The notes: generated from the sequence alone by a model not told the origin. A DNA stretch of 64,000 nt from JALZVT01 sp964634815 (GCA_964634815.1 CAZWMD010000014.1:21784-85783), one strand, 5' to 3'. Counted from the first letter of the stretch, positions 9,605 to 18,964 are shown. Numbers and translations are program-made.

Positions 9605-10691
9605 GGTACTCATCAGCGTAGTCACGCCGATGTTCAACGAAGAGAAAGCCTGTTCGGCTTTCTTTGAGGCCTTGTTGCCAGTTCTTGAGTCAATCACTGA
9701 AGCCTTTGAAGTTGTTTGTGTCGATGATGGCAGTTCGGATTCGACTCTAACGCACTTGTTGCACCGTCGAGAGCTGGATCAGCGTATCAAGGTTGTTGCT
9801 CTGCAGCGTAACTTTGGCAAGGACATGGCGTTGATGGCAGGCATCAACTACAGCTCTGGCGACGCGGTGATTCCGATCGATGCTGATCTGCAGGATCCGC
9901 CAGATCTGATTCCGAAGATGGTTGAAAAATGGCGGGAAGGCTTTGATACCGTGATCTGCGTGCGCAGCGAACGGGCGGGTGATACGCGTCTGAAACGCTG
10001 GCTGGCCGCTGGGTTTTATCAGGTAATGGGCAAGGTCTCTAGCGTAGACGTGCCGCCGAACGCAGGAGATTTTCGGCTGCTTGATCGAAAACTTGTTCAT
10101 GCACTTCGGCTGTTGCCCGAACGCAGCCGATTTATGAAGGGCTTGTACGCTCTTGTTGGTTCTAACCCGGCGTACATTCATTTCTCTCGCCCCGCGCGGG
10201 TAGCGGGTGATACCAAGTGGGCGTACTGGAGGTTATGGAACTTTGCGCTGGATGGGATCTTTTCTTTTACCACGCTGCCGCTAAGGGTCTGGACCTATTT
10301 TGGTGGGCTGTTAGCCGGACTGGGTATTACCTACGCCGGCTGGTTATTGACTCGCACCTGGTGGGGTACCGCTGGACTGGCTGCCCCGGATGCTGTTCTC
10401 CCGGAAGTTTCCAGAATAGCCATCTCAGGTAATGAGTGGCTGATGGTGGCGATTCTCTTTATCGGTGGCTGCAACATGATTGGGATCGGTGTGCTTGGCG
10501 AGTACATTGGCCGTATCTTCGATGAGGTAAAGAACCGACCGATGTACCTGGTTGACAGGGAGTACGGTTTTGCTGAGGCAGCGATTGCACTGGGGCGCAA
10601 TGCACGGCCGCCATCAGATACGATTGTTGTAGCGGAAGGTGCTTCGGTGAATCGACCGTCCCGGGATCAGCAGAGAATTTCTCGAGCGTGA
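9579..10691 (+). CDS. GT2 polyprenyl-phosphate glycosyltransferase (GtrB/ArnC/DPM1-like)
   Basis: A 370-residue protein with a GT-A domain: SVVTPMFNEE at 13-22, the nucleotide-binding VCVDDGSSD at 47-54, and the metal motif IDADLQDPPDL at 100-110. Two C-terminal membrane helices follow (about residues 225-250 and 285-310), ending with GEYIGRIFDEVKNRP, a hallmark of the GtrB/ArnC family. These enzymes load a sugar on undecaprenyl phosphate at the cytoplasmic face. It overlaps the genes on both sides (26 nt upstream, 4 nt downstream), so it belongs to the operon 7074-11505. The C-terminal 40 residues are extra and polar. Confidence 0.85.
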   Translation: MERSSDTSEVLISVVTPMFNEEKACSAFFEALLPVLESITEAFEVVCVDDGSSDSTLTHLLHRRELDQRIKVVALQRNFGKDMALMAGINYSSGDAVIPIDADLQDPPDLIPKMVEKWREGFDTVICVRSERAGDTRLKRWLAAGFYQVMGKVSSVDVPPNAGDFRLLDRKLVHALRLLPERSRFMKGLYALVGSNPAYIHFSRPARVAGDTKWAYWRLWNFALDGIFSFTTLPLRVWTYFGGLLAGLGITYAGWLLTRTWWGTAGLAAPDAVLPEVSRIAISGNEWLMVAILFIGGCNMIGIGVLGEYIGRIFDEVKNRPMYLVDREYGFAEAAIALGRNARPPSDTIVVAEGASVNRPSRDQQRISRA

Positions 10692-11074
10692 TCTGGCTGG
10701 TTATGCTCGCCGTGCTGTGTACGGCAGGCTCCCAGTACGTCCAGGCATTGGCAGCGCGCGCGTTGAATGAGAAAGCAGCCGCGTCTGGCTCGTCCACAGC
10801 AACGTCTACAAAAACATCTACTGAATCATCCGTCAATCCATCCATGTTTCGCGAGCCGCGTGTGTTTTTGGCCTATGCTCTGCTCGCGCTGGGCCTTTTG
10901 TTTTGGCTCATTGCCTTAACGGAGCTTGAGATCTCCCAGGTTTATCCCTTGTTTGCCGTGGGCTACATAGTGACTATGCTGCTCGCGCGATTTGGCCTGG
11001 GTGAGCGTCTGAGCGCTCGTGCTCTGGCAGGCTCGGCGTTGATTGTGGCGGGAGGCATCCTGTGCAATCTGTGA
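10688..11074 (+). CDS. ArnE-like small membrane protein (EamA/SMR type)
   Basis: A 128-residue protein starting at GTG within the stop of the GT2 gene. The first helix (WLVMLAVLCTAGSQYVQALAA) is followed by a low-complexity Ser/Thr loop (about residues 36-55), then three helices. LALGLLFWLIALTELEISQVYPLFAVGY resembles the SMR/ArnE pattern with a conserved Tyr-Pro. ArnE and ArnF together flip undecaprenyl-phosphate-aminoarabinose. A flippase subunit for a polyprenyl-linked sugar is the likely role here. Confidence 0.65.
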   Translation: MIWLVMLAVLCTAGSQYVQALAARALNEKAAASGSSTATSTKTSTESSVNPSMFREPRVFLAYALLALGLLFWLIALTELEISQVYPLFAVGYIVTMLLARFGLGERLSARALAGSALIVAGGILCNL

Positions 11075-11505
11075 GGTCATCAAACCCTCTATCTCTGAGC
11101 GCCTGCTGGTTGCTTGGAATCGCCTCTACCTTGTTAGGTGCAGCCGGCCAACTTTTGTTCCGAGCGTTCAGCCAGGCACAGACTCTGAGCCCGGTGAATG
11201 GTCTCTGGGAGAGTCTTGGGAAATCAGAGACCCTCTGGACAGTGCCCACAGGATTCGGCTATCTGCTCGTTGGTATAGGCTGCTATTTGGTGGCGGTTCT
11301 GCTTTGGGTACGAGTGCTGCGCGATTTACCATTAAGTCGCGCTTATCCACTTCTTAGTCTGAGCTATCCGCTGGTTTACTGTGGTGCAGTTGTGTGGCTG
11401 GGTGAATCTTTGTCGTTACAGCGCACAGTTGGGACAGCGCTGGTGAGCCTCGGGGCTTTGCTTGCCGTTGCACCCAATACAGCGGCGCAAGCTGCTAGCG
11501 AATAG
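11062..11505 (+). CDS. ArnF-like small membrane protein (EamA/SMR type)
   Basis: A 147-residue protein with four hydrophobic helices. LLWVRVLRDLPLSRAYPLLSLSYPLVY matches the SMR/ArnF signature region, including the Ala-Tyr-Pro. The start GTG follows a GGGAGG ribosome site inside the preceding ArnE-like gene (13-nt overlap). It probably pairs with that protein as a heteromeric flippase. It is the last gene of the operon; its 3' end overlaps the convergent CoA-transferase by 11 bp. Confidence 0.65.
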   Translation: MQSVRSSNPLSLSACWLLGIASTLLGAAGQLLFRAFSQAQTLSPVNGLWESLGKSETLWTVPTGFGYLLVGIGCYLVAVLLWVRVLRDLPLSRAYPLLSLSYPLVYCGAVVWLGESLSLQRTVGTALVSLGALLAVAPNTAAQAASE

Positions 11506-12673
11506 TCTGATTGGCTTTGAATTTACCAATCTGATCTTTATTAAACCCGGCTTCTTCAAGGATCTCTGCACTGTGTTGACCGAGCTCCGGCGAGCAGCGA
11601 AAGATATCCGCGGGCGTTTCGCTGAATCTGGCTGGTGGACGGGCCTGACGCATGGGCCCAGCAAAGGGATGGTCGAATTCCCAAAGCGCATCCATTGCCA
11701 CAACCTGAGGATCATCAATGACCTCTTCTCTGGCATTTATCTTTGCAAATGGAACTTCGTTGGCCTCTAGCTCCGGCATTACCTCAGCGGTAGTGAAGGT
11801 TTCAAAGGCCTCGTTGATTCGCCGATTTAATGCCTCGTTGTCGATTCCCTCTTCGCTGAGTATGTCTGGATCTTCCAACAAATTTGGCAACTTTAGGGCG
11901 CGAAAAATGCCTAGCCATTCCGCCTCCTGAACCGGCATTGTGCAAACGTATCCATCGCTGGTTTTACGGACAAAATTTGTGTGTACAAGTGGTGGACTGA
12001 ACGGCACATCATCGCCAACAAAGCTGTAGTTCAGCATGTTGTCTGGCCAGGTGAAAAACAGGGCCGCTTCCAGCATGGCAATCTCTACTTTCTGACCAAT
12101 ACCATTACGCTCGCGAGCAACAAGGGCGCTGGAAATCGCCTGGGCGGCGGTCATGGAGGTGAGCTTGTCGCAAATCAACGAATTCACCATGACAGGCCGT
12201 TCTTCTTTTGGATCTGCCTGTAGTGCGGCTATGCCGGAAACAGATTGAATGATGGCATCGTATACGCGTCGGTCGGCATAGGGGCCTTCTGTTCCAACCC
12301 CGTTGATCGACGCGTAAATCAATTTTGAATTGATCGTTTTCAACGCCTCATAACCAATGCCGAGACGTTCCATTACACCGGGTCTGAAATTTTCCACAAC
12401 GACGTCAGCTTCTGAGACAAGGGAGCGCAATATCTGCTTGCCATCTTCCTGGCCAAGATCAATAACAATCGAGCGTTTATTGCGATTCATCATGGCAAAT
12501 GAGCCGCTGACTCCGTTGCGTTGGACATTTAGCGTGCCGCGGATCCAATCGCCGGCGGGTGACTCTACCTTGATGACGTCTGCCCCCTGGTCGCCGAGAA
12601 TAGAGGTGCAGATTGGTCCTGAATAGATTGTTGTCAGGTCGATTACCCGGATTCCATCGAGTGGTCCCGCCAT
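11495..12673 (-). CDS. family III (CaiB/BaiF) acyl-CoA transferase
   Basis: A 392-residue protein beginning MAGPLDGIRVIDLTTIYSGP, typical of the family. FAMMNRNKRSIVIDL at about 59-73 and VVVENFRPGV (91-100) are conserved blocks. Asp169 in SLICDKLTSMTAAQAI corresponds to the catalytic Asp that forms the acyl-anhydride with the substrate. The family moves CoA between carboxylic acids; the substrate is not predictable. It ends 11 bp inside the convergent ArnF-like gene. The lytic transglycosylase gene lies downstream on the same strand with 25 bp spacing upstream of this one. Confidence 0.88.
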   Translation of the reverse strand: MAGPLDGIRVIDLTTIYSGPICTSILGDQGADVIKVESPAGDWIRGTLNVQRNGVSGSFAMMNRNKRSIVIDLGQEDGKQILRSLVSEADVVVENFRPGVMERLGIGYEALKTINSKLIYASINGVGTEGPYADRRVYDAIIQSVSGIAALQADPKEERPVMVNSLICDKLTSMTAAQAISSALVARERNGIGQKVEIAMLEAALFFTWPDNMLNYSFVGDDVPFSPPLVHTNFVRKTSDGYVCTMPVQEAEWLGIFRALKLPNLLEDPDILSEEGIDNEALNRRINEAFETFTTAEVMPELEANEVPFAKINAREEVIDDPQVVAMDALWEFDHPFAGPMRQARPPARFSETPADIFRCSPELGQHSAEILEEAGFNKDQIGKFKANQTIR

Positions 12674-12699
12674 GCTTGTTCCCCTTCTTTAGCCCTTAT

Positions 12700-13917
12700 T
12701 CAGCCCTTCTCAAACAGTACTTCAAACAGCGCGTTTGTGGGGTAACCGTCTGCCAGTAAACCGTATTTGTGTTGCGCCTTTCGAACTGCGGCTGAGGTAC
12801 CGGAACCTAGTACCCCGTCAGGCTTGCCGGCAGGGAAACCCAGTTCGTTCAAACGCTTTTGCAATGCTTCGATGCGTTTTCGGCTCAGTGCGATGTTTTC
12901 AACTTTTGGCATTATTCGCTGCAACGGGGCAGCGCCGGCAATGCGGTCAGCAAGTCGGCCGACACTCAAGGCGTAGAAATGTGAACGATTCCAGTTCAGT
13001 ATGATTTTGTAATTGGGGTAGACCAGAAAGGCGGGGCCGGTATGACCTGCGGGCAGCAACAGTGCGGCGTCAATCGCCGCACTTTGCAAGGGTCGACCAA
13101 ACGCATCCATAACCCCCTGTGAGCGCCAGTTTTCGAGACTTTGCCATTGATCACTGCCGCTGGTGGAATAGTCAAAGCCTTCCGGTAGCGTTACCTCCCG
13201 TCCCCAACGAAAGCCTCTCTCCCAGCCCAGTTGATTCAGATAGTTCGCGCCAGACGCAAGCGCGTCTGTCCGATTCATTAGATCGCGCCTGCCGTCAGCA
13301 TCGCCGTCGATAGCTGCGGCCAGGAAGGTGCTTGGCATGAACTGCATGTGGCCAATAGCACCTGCCCAGGATCCGGTCAGCTGCTCTTTGGTCATGTCGC
13401 CGCCGTCGACAATTTTCAGTACGGCCAGCAGTTCCCCTTGGAAAAACTCGCTGCGCCGGGAATCGCAAGCCAGGGTCGCTAACGCCGATGGAATCGACAG
13501 GGTTCCAAAATAACCACCAAAGTTGGTTTCAAGACCCCACAGCGCCAGCAGATAGTGTGCTGGCACGCCGCTCGTTTGCTCTAGGGTGCTCAGCCAGTCG
13601 CGGTGTGTAGTGAGCAACTCCCGGCCGCGCTGGACGCGCTGATTGTTGACCCGGGTACTGAAGTACTCGGGAAAGGTTTTGGCGAATTCTGGCTGTGATC
13701 TGTCGCTCGCCAGCACCCGTTCAAGGGGTTTGATGTCACCCAGCAGGTCATCCACAACCGATGCTGTGATGCCCTGTGCCTGCGCCTCTTTTTGCAGTTG
13801 CTGCAAGCACGCCGCAAATTGCTCGCTGTCTGTCTCAGCTCTCAAGCCCATAGAGAGAAATACAAAGACCAGCAGGGTCGGTAATTTCAACAAAATTAGT
13901 GAGGCAATTTTGCGCAT
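12700..13917 (-). CDS. MltB-type lytic murein transglycosylase with peptidoglycan-binding domain
   Basis: A 405-residue exported protein. A signal peptide covers about residues 1-27, then comes an SLT_2/GH103 catalytic domain with the catalytic Glu130 in LWGLETNFGG and the downstream GHMQFMPSTF block near 190. A C-terminal PG_binding_1 domain occupies about 340-402 (RIEALQKRLNELGFPAG). It cleaves glycan strands to 1,6-anhydroMurNAc products in the periplasm. It lacks a lipobox, so it is soluble rather than lipid-anchored. Start ATG 13917. Confidence 0.9.
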   Translation of the reverse strand: MRKIASLILLKLPTLLVFVFLSMGLRAETDSEQFAACLQQLQKEAQAQGITASVVDDLLGDIKPLERVLASDRSQPEFAKTFPEYFSTRVNNQRVQRGRELLTTHRDWLSTLEQTSGVPAHYLLALWGLETNFGGYFGTLSIPSALATLACDSRRSEFFQGELLAVLKIVDGGDMTKEQLTGSWAGAIGHMQFMPSTFLAAAIDGDADGRRDLMNRTDALASGANYLNQLGWERGFRWGREVTLPEGFDYSTSGSDQWQSLENWRSQGVMDAFGRPLQSAAIDAALLLPAGHTGPAFLVYPNYKIILNWNRSHFYALSVGRLADRIAGAAPLQRIMPKVENIALSRKRIEALQKRLNELGFPAGKPDGVLGSGTSAAVRKAQHKYGLLADGYPTNALFEVLFEKG

Positions 13918-14021
13918 GACGGGTCAGGTTCCTCCTGGGTCCGGGGCGGATTGTTTGTCGCTGGGATCAACCGCGTTTGGGAGGAGACTATGGCGCAAAG
14001 GCCCGTCATATCCTATGGTTT

Positions 14022-14321
14022 TTAACTCCGATGCTGGCGGCTGAGACTGTCCGTTACCCCGGCATACAAAAGCAATAAAGCGGCTTTTGCACGGGTAAGC
14101 AGCGACATCCCTGAGGTGGCTTCCCAGCGCAGGAGATAGGGCCGGGTTCTGGAAGAACGGTGTAGTTGCGCTCGGAAGCGACTCGATACGCCTGCAAACA
14201 GAATGGCGGCAAGCGCTAAAAAGAGTACGCCGGGGATGATCGGGATCAACAGCCCCAACAGGCCGATAAACAGCGCGCCGACCGCGGCAACAGTTAAGAG
14301 CGTACGTTTTAGGAGAGGCAT
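14022..14321 (-). CDS. small inner-membrane protein, possibly DUF454/YbaN-like
   Basis: A 99-residue protein with a long N-terminal hydrophobic stretch broken by GLLIPIIPGVLF (about residues 22-33). This resembles the Pro-rich two-helix hairpin of YbaN/DUF454-type proteins, followed by a basic segment and a second hydrophobic patch near 80. Function is unknown. It is 104 bp upstream of the transglycosylase on the same strand. Confidence 0.45.
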   Translation of the reverse strand: MPLLKRTLLTVAAVGALFIGLLGLLIPIIPGVLFLALAAILFAGVSSRFRAQLHRSSRTRPYLLRWEATSGMSLLTRAKAALLLLYAGVTDSLSRQHRS

Positions 14322-14756
14322 GGGTTATCCCTTGCAAACGGTGTTGCCAAGGGTGATGCAGTATTTGTGCCGGCCATATCGGCACTCTAAGCCATTGATA
14401 TTAGAAGATAAAAAAAACGAGCTTTGGCGCATTTGGTGAGTTTCGCCAGTCGTTTTGGCCAAGGATTGGCGGAATCTGATTGTCGCTTCAAGACCTTCAG
14501 ATTGGCAGAAATGCCTTCTGAAAAGCGCTCTCAGGCGTCAGAAGATTCCCGAAGGTTTTTCATAACCATCTGATTTATATGAATAAATATTCCTTAAGAA
14601 AAGTTTTATGAAAACAGCAGCAATTCTTCAGGCCTGATCGGCCCGCAAGTCGGAGGATGCCTGCCATCGATGCTTCTGAGTATCAGGCATCAGGTTCGCC
14701 GACAGTTCGCTGCGGTTCAACAATCAATCCGGATCTCCGGTCTTAAGGAATTAGCG
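14322..14756 (+). other. intergenic region with structured leader upstream of UrcA-like gene
   Basis: This 435-bp spacer precedes the + strand gene at 14757. I see a compact hairpin at 14496-14522: TTCAG/CTGAA outer stem, GGCA/TGCC inner stem and a GAAA tetraloop. An AT-rich patch at about 14565-14620 could hold a promoter. A second perfect 8-bp stem follows: GATGCCTG at 14656-14663 pairs with CAGGCATC at 14684-14691. If transcription begins in the AT-rich patch, the second stem lies in the 5' leader, about 65 nt before the start codon. Neither hairpin has a U-tract. Confidence 0.4.
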
Positions 14757-15095
14757 ATGAATACATTCTCACGTAACCTGTCCCTTTCTCTGGCGCTGTT
14801 GGGTGGCGCTGCCATGGCTCCCCAGGTACTGGCCGATGATGGCTACGCGCTGGCCTTTGAGCCCTCAGCGGCGCGTAGCTCAGTGCAGATGGAAACCCTG
14901 CATGCGAACATTCTTGAGGTGGCGAAAGACTACTGCCCAACCTATCAGGAGGCGCGCTCTTTTAGAGTGGTTAATGCCTGTGTACGTGAAGTCGCTGGAG
15001 ATCTGGTGTCCAAAGTAGGACAGCCTGAATTCACAGCCTATGTTGAGCGGCTCTCCGGGGCGGCTAACGCCAGACTTATTGCCGCAAATAACTAG
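14757..15095 (+). CDS. small secreted UrcA-like protein
   Basis: A 112-residue protein starting at ATG 14757 behind an AAGGAA ribosome site. The N-terminal signal peptide ends near ALA-D (about residue 27). The mature part has two Cys (KDYCPTYQ, NACVREVAGDL) about 15 residues apart and the layout of UrcA-family proteins (DL....L...I...A..C...C...A...AV). Function is unknown; it probably acts in the periplasm. A strong terminator follows at 15137. Confidence 0.55.
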   Translation: MNTFSRNLSLSLALLGGAAMAPQVLADDGYALAFEPSAARSSVQMETLHANILEVAKDYCPTYQEARSFRVVNACVREVAGDLVSKVGQPEFTAYVERLSGAANARLIAANN

Positions 15096-15136
15096 TCGGA
15101 TACAAAGTCTGACCCCTGGTAGTCAGGGGGCGCTAA

Positions 15137-15176
15137 CTCGTCATTCTGGCAGGTCCCCCGGAATGACGAGGTTTTG
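15137..15176 (+). terminator. rho-independent terminator
   Basis: A perfect 10-bp stem: CTCGTCATTC (15137-15146) pairs with GAATGACGAG (15161-15170), with a 14-nt loop, followed by GTTTTG. It ends transcription of the UrcA-like gene before the chaperone-usher genes. Confidence 0.8.
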
Positions 15177-15327
15177 TGTGTCCACATTCTGGGGGTGACT
15201 TTGCAGTGGCACTGTGTGAACTGTGTCCGTTGTTTTTGTGAACTGGTCGAAGAAGGCCCCGGAGGGGTCTCGTAAAATGAGCGCGTACCTGCAGACGCGG
15301 GTAATCGCCATTTGATAAGGACCGCTC

Positions 15328-16059
15328 ATGTCACCAGTACGCTCTTTGTTGGGGCTCAATGCCCTGTTGTTTGTGGTTGTGTTCTCCGCCACGTTCTATT
15401 CCCAATCCTCTGAGGCCAATATGGTTCTCAGCAATGCCATTGTGCACTTTGAATCTGGAGACTCCGCTCGCCAGGATGTCGAAATCACTAATGCGGGTGC
15501 TGAGCCTTTGTACGTCCAGATCGAACCCCATGTGGTACTAAACCCGGGGACCGAAGACGAAGAGCGGGTTTTGATTAAGAATCCTCGAGAACATGGTTTG
15601 CTGGTTACCCCGAGTCGGATGGTTTTGGCCCCCGGCACAACCAAATCAATGCGCATTGTTAAGCTTCCTCTGGCTGATGATCCTGGTCAGGAAAAAGAGC
15701 GTATTTACCGAATCTCTGCCCGGCCGGTGGTTGGTGATGTTAGCAGTGCGCAAAGTGGCGTTAAGGTTTTGATTGGTTATGAGGTCCTGGCCATTGTCTA
15801 TCCGGCAAAGCCCTCGCCAAATCTGGTGGTCGAGCGCGATGGTTTGAAACTCACTGCTGAAAATCTGGGCAATACCAATGTGTTGCTGCAGGAAGGCTTT
15901 CAATGTGAAACGCCGGATCAGCCCCTGGAAGAGTGCACCTCGATTCGTGGCAAACGAATGTATCCGGGTTTGAAGTGGAGTCTGGACCTCGAGCATGACT
16001 TGCCCGTGCGCTACTTTCAGAGTGTGGGTACTCGAAATTATGTTGAGACCTATGACTAG
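15328..16059 (+). CDS. pilus assembly chaperone (PapD-like, periplasmic)
   Basis: A 243-residue protein. A signal peptide (about 1-30) precedes an immunoglobulin-like chaperone domain: SARQDVEITNAGAEPLYVQIE, then a proline-containing hinge region, LLVTPSRMVLAPGTTKSMRIVKL and ERIYRISARPV. The pattern matches chaperones of the alternative/CS1-like chaperone-usher branches, which donate a beta strand to pilin subunits. The usher gene starts 28 bp downstream, and the subunit genes lie convergently beyond it. Confidence 0.85.
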   Translation: MSPVRSLLGLNALLFVVVFSATFYSQSSEANMVLSNAIVHFESGDSARQDVEITNAGAEPLYVQIEPHVVLNPGTEDEERVLIKNPREHGLLVTPSRMVLAPGTTKSMRIVKLPLADDPGQEKERIYRISARPVVGDVSSAQSGVKVLIGYEVLAIVYPAKPSPNLVVERDGLKLTAENLGNTNVLLQEGFQCETPDQPLEECTSIRGKRMYPGLKWSLDLEHDLPVRYFQSVGTRNYVETYD

Positions 16060-16087
16060 CAGTTAGCCGATCCGCAGTTTCGCAGCC

Positions 16088-18964
16088 ATGTCGCTCAGCC
16101 TGAACCTGTCACGCCGCGATGCCTGGAGTCGGGTGTTGCAGTACGTGGCCGTGTGGCTGCTGTTTTGGTTATTGTTGGGGCTCGCTGGATCTCTTGGGAT
16201 TTTGTCGAGCCACAGTACCCGGATTGACAGCATACCGATGCCGCCATTCCTGCTCGATGAGCAGCCCGCCCTGGTGGATGAACCTTTGGTAGTGCGAGGC
16301 AGAATCAAACGGTCGCATACAGATAACATAGGACTTGCGCGATCTGGCCCAGAGGCGACAGACCCGTCCGCCAACTCATCAACCGACCCATCTACCGACC
16401 CATCTACCTTTGTCGCGAGAGTCACTGGAGCGGCTCAATCTCAAACTACTGCAGCGTTTGCGTCAGATGCAGGATTTTTTGCGCAAGCGCCAGCAGGCTT
16501 TGCGGATTTGCTTGGCGTGCAAAATACTCAGGCGGATATCTATTTTCAGGATCGACTGCTGATTAGCAGTTTCATTGAGTATGATCTCGAACAGGTTTGG
16601 CTGTTGGCCCCTGAAGAGGTGGTTGATGCTATTCCAACTCTGAAGAATCCGCAGAAAATACTGGCCGCCCTGACTGGCCCGTTAGATAACAACTCACATC
16701 TGCTATGTAACCGCCGGGTAAGAGAAAACTGTGGTGAGCTTGATCCGGAAATTGCTGGAATCATCTTTGATGAGGGGAAATTTCGGGTAAGCCTGTTCAT
16801 CAATCAATCTGAGTTGGCGGTCCAATATTTCGCCGGAGAACGATACTTACCTGCTCCTTCGGCGGGTTGGGGGACCTTGCATAACTTGCGGTTCGGGGCG
16901 ACAGGCCAGCAGGGAACCAACAGCTTTAACCTCAATGGTGAGAGTTTTGTCTCCAAGGATGGAGGCCGCGCGCGTGTTCGCTACGGACTGACAAATAACG
17001 GCGGGGTCCTGCAGGAAGCCTCCTGGCAATGGGACGATCGCGATCGCGAGTTTGAAGCGGGTGTGTTTCGCGGAGTTCGAGGCAACTCTCTATTTGTAAA
17101 TGACAAACGAATTCTTGGCCTGCGCCTGGGTTCCTCAACCAAAACGCGCACCGACCTGAGCAACGCTCTGGCCACCCCGATTTTTGTGTTCCTTGAGCGT
17201 CGTTCCAGAGTAGACATAATTCGCGAAGGGGAGCTTTTAGCATCGAGCTTCTATGATGCGGGTAACCATCAGCTGGATACAACGCGTTTACCAGATGGTG
17301 CTTATGACATCACGGTGCGTACGTTGACTGCAGATGGCCGGACTGAGGAGCAGCAACATTTCTTCGTACGCAACTCCCTGCTTCCCCCTGTTGGTGAAAA
17401 ACGCTATTACCTTGAGGGTGGGGCCTTTACTGACGATTTCAATGCGAATGTTCCCCGAACGAGTGGTGGTGGCTGGTTACGCGGTGGACTAACTAGTCGT
17501 GTGGGGGAGAACTTTGCGCTGGAAGGTGAGCTGCTTCTGTCTAACCAACTGAATCTGGTGCAGACCGGCGCATTTCTGCTGGGGCGAGGCTGGCAGGTGC
17601 ATGCCGGAGTGTTGGCAAGCGACCGGGGAGATAAGGGTTATTCTCTTCGTGGTCAATTGCAACGCAAAAACTGGTCGCTGGTAGTCAATGCGCAACACCT
17701 GGACTCGAAGACGGATGAACTGATCAATGATCGTTTTGATTCCTCTCTCACCTCAAACATGGAATTTGAGGTATCTAATGATCTGGATTCGCTCGATCCG
17801 GATGTTCTCGACCGCAGACAGCTTACCGAGCGCGAGATTGTAGGGGGCAGTTATACCCAGGCGAGTGCAAGCCTTGGTTTTCCCGTCGAGATTCCGCTAT
17901 GGGGTGGCCGAAGTTCGAAAGGCCGCGTGCTTATCCGGGCACAATACAGTCAACGAAACAACACTTTGGGAGAGACCAGCATTGGGCTGAATTACGCCGC
18001 GCCCTTGTTTCGTCGAAATGGGCTTTCGGCTGGCTGGACGTTTCAGAGCTTGTATTCCGATAGCCGATCGCTTGTCCAATTGGGAGTAGATATTCGTTGG
18101 CGCAACGGTCAGCAAACGTCTGTACTTCGACCCAACCTGGTGGCGAGTCGCAGCAAAGACCCATTTACGGACGTGTATAGCGCCTTGGAGTTTGATCCCA
18201 GTATCAACGCGTCGTGGAGCCGCTCGCACCGATCTGATCTGTTCGGCAACCTGAGTGAACAGCTGTCTGTTTCGCACCAAAGCGGGTCCTCCGTGTTGGG
18301 AGGACGGTTAGCGTCTGAGTCAAGTTATGGGTTTAGTGAATTGAATTTGGCCTACACCGAGGGTCCTCGATCAGGACTGCAATACTCCGCCAACAGCCGC
18401 TTTAGCCTGGTTTCCAAGGGGGCTGAAACGGCGTTGGGTGGCGGTAACAACCAGCTTGCAGCGGTTGTTGTTGAGATCGACGGCGACATACCTGATGCCG
18501 ACTTTAAAATCCTTATTGACAATAGAGTGGTGGGTTATGCCAGTACCAATCGCCGCGGCGTAGTTTCCCTGCGGCCCTATGCAACCTATGAGGTACGAGT
18601 ATCGCCTGATGGTGATGCGATCCTTGGTTATGACGAAAACCGCTACGAAGTCACCCTGTATCCAGGCAACGTGCATCGTTTGGTGTTCGCGGCGAGGGAG
18701 GTGCGAGTACTCATCTCCCAGGCGGTGGATGAAGAAGGTTCACCTATTGCCCACGCCAAGTTCCTAAACGTTGATGGCTATGGCGCGACGGATCTTGAAG
18801 GTTGGTTTCAGGTGGAAGTCAGTCACTCGGACGATCTGCAGCTGAGCAGATCCGACGGTAGTTTCTGTGTGATCTCGCCGCCTCCGCCTGAACCGGATGA
18901 GGAGGGGCTAACTGTTTTGGATGCCCTGGTTTGTCGGACTATTCCGGCACCACCGTCAGAGTAA
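16088..18964 (+). CDS. outer-membrane usher (TcfC/CS1-like)
   Basis: A 958-residue protein. An N-terminal hydrophobic segment (about 18-40) is followed by a Ser/Asp/Pro-rich linker that includes a 12-bp tandem duplication (16382-16405, encoding repeated Thr-Asp-Pro-Ser), then the usher N-domain, a long beta-barrel region, and C-terminal carboxypeptidase-like/plug domains (RLVFAAREVRVLISQAVDEEG). FVRNSLLPPVGEKRYYLEGG is typical of TcfC-type ushers. Two Cys (CNRRVRENC, about 205-213) probably form a disulfide. It forms the secretion pore for pilus subunits. The last 26 bp overlap the convergent subunit gene. Confidence 0.85.
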   Translation: MSLSLNLSRRDAWSRVLQYVAVWLLFWLLLGLAGSLGILSSHSTRIDSIPMPPFLLDEQPALVDEPLVVRGRIKRSHTDNIGLARSGPEATDPSANSSTDPSTDPSTFVARVTGAAQSQTTAAFASDAGFFAQAPAGFADLLGVQNTQADIYFQDRLLISSFIEYDLEQVWLLAPEEVVDAIPTLKNPQKILAALTGPLDNNSHLLCNRRVRENCGELDPEIAGIIFDEGKFRVSLFINQSELAVQYFAGERYLPAPSAGWGTLHNLRFGATGQQGTNSFNLNGESFVSKDGGRARVRYGLTNNGGVLQEASWQWDDRDREFEAGVFRGVRGNSLFVNDKRILGLRLGSSTKTRTDLSNALATPIFVFLERRSRVDIIREGELLASSFYDAGNHQLDTTRLPDGAYDITVRTLTADGRTEEQQHFFVRNSLLPPVGEKRYYLEGGAFTDDFNANVPRTSGGGWLRGGLTSRVGENFALEGELLLSNQLNLVQTGAFLLGRGWQVHAGVLASDRGDKGYSLRGQLQRKNWSLVVNAQHLDSKTDELINDRFDSSLTSNMEFEVSNDLDSLDPDVLDRRQLTEREIVGGSYTQASASLGFPVEIPLWGGRSSKGRVLIRAQYSQRNNTLGETSIGLNYAAPLFRRNGLSAGWTFQSLYSDSRSLVQLGVDIRWRNGQQTSVLRPNLVASRSKDPFTDVYSALEFDPSINASWSRSHRSDLFGNLSEQLSVSHQSGSSVLGGRLASESSYGFSELNLAYTEGPRSGLQYSANSRFSLVSKGAETALGGGNNQLAAVVVEIDGDIPDADFKILIDNRVVGYASTNRRGVVSLRPYATYEVRVSPDGDAILGYDENRYEVTLYPGNVHRLVFAAREVRVLISQAVDEEGSPIAHAKFLNVDGYGATDLEGWFQVEVSHSDDLQLSRSDGSFCVISPPPPEPDEEGLTVLDALVCRTIPAPPSE

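Noticed and set aside
16382..16405. 12-bp tandem duplication in the usher gene as a phase-variation tract
   Set aside because: The unit is a multiple of three, so slippage would not shift the frame; only linker length would change.
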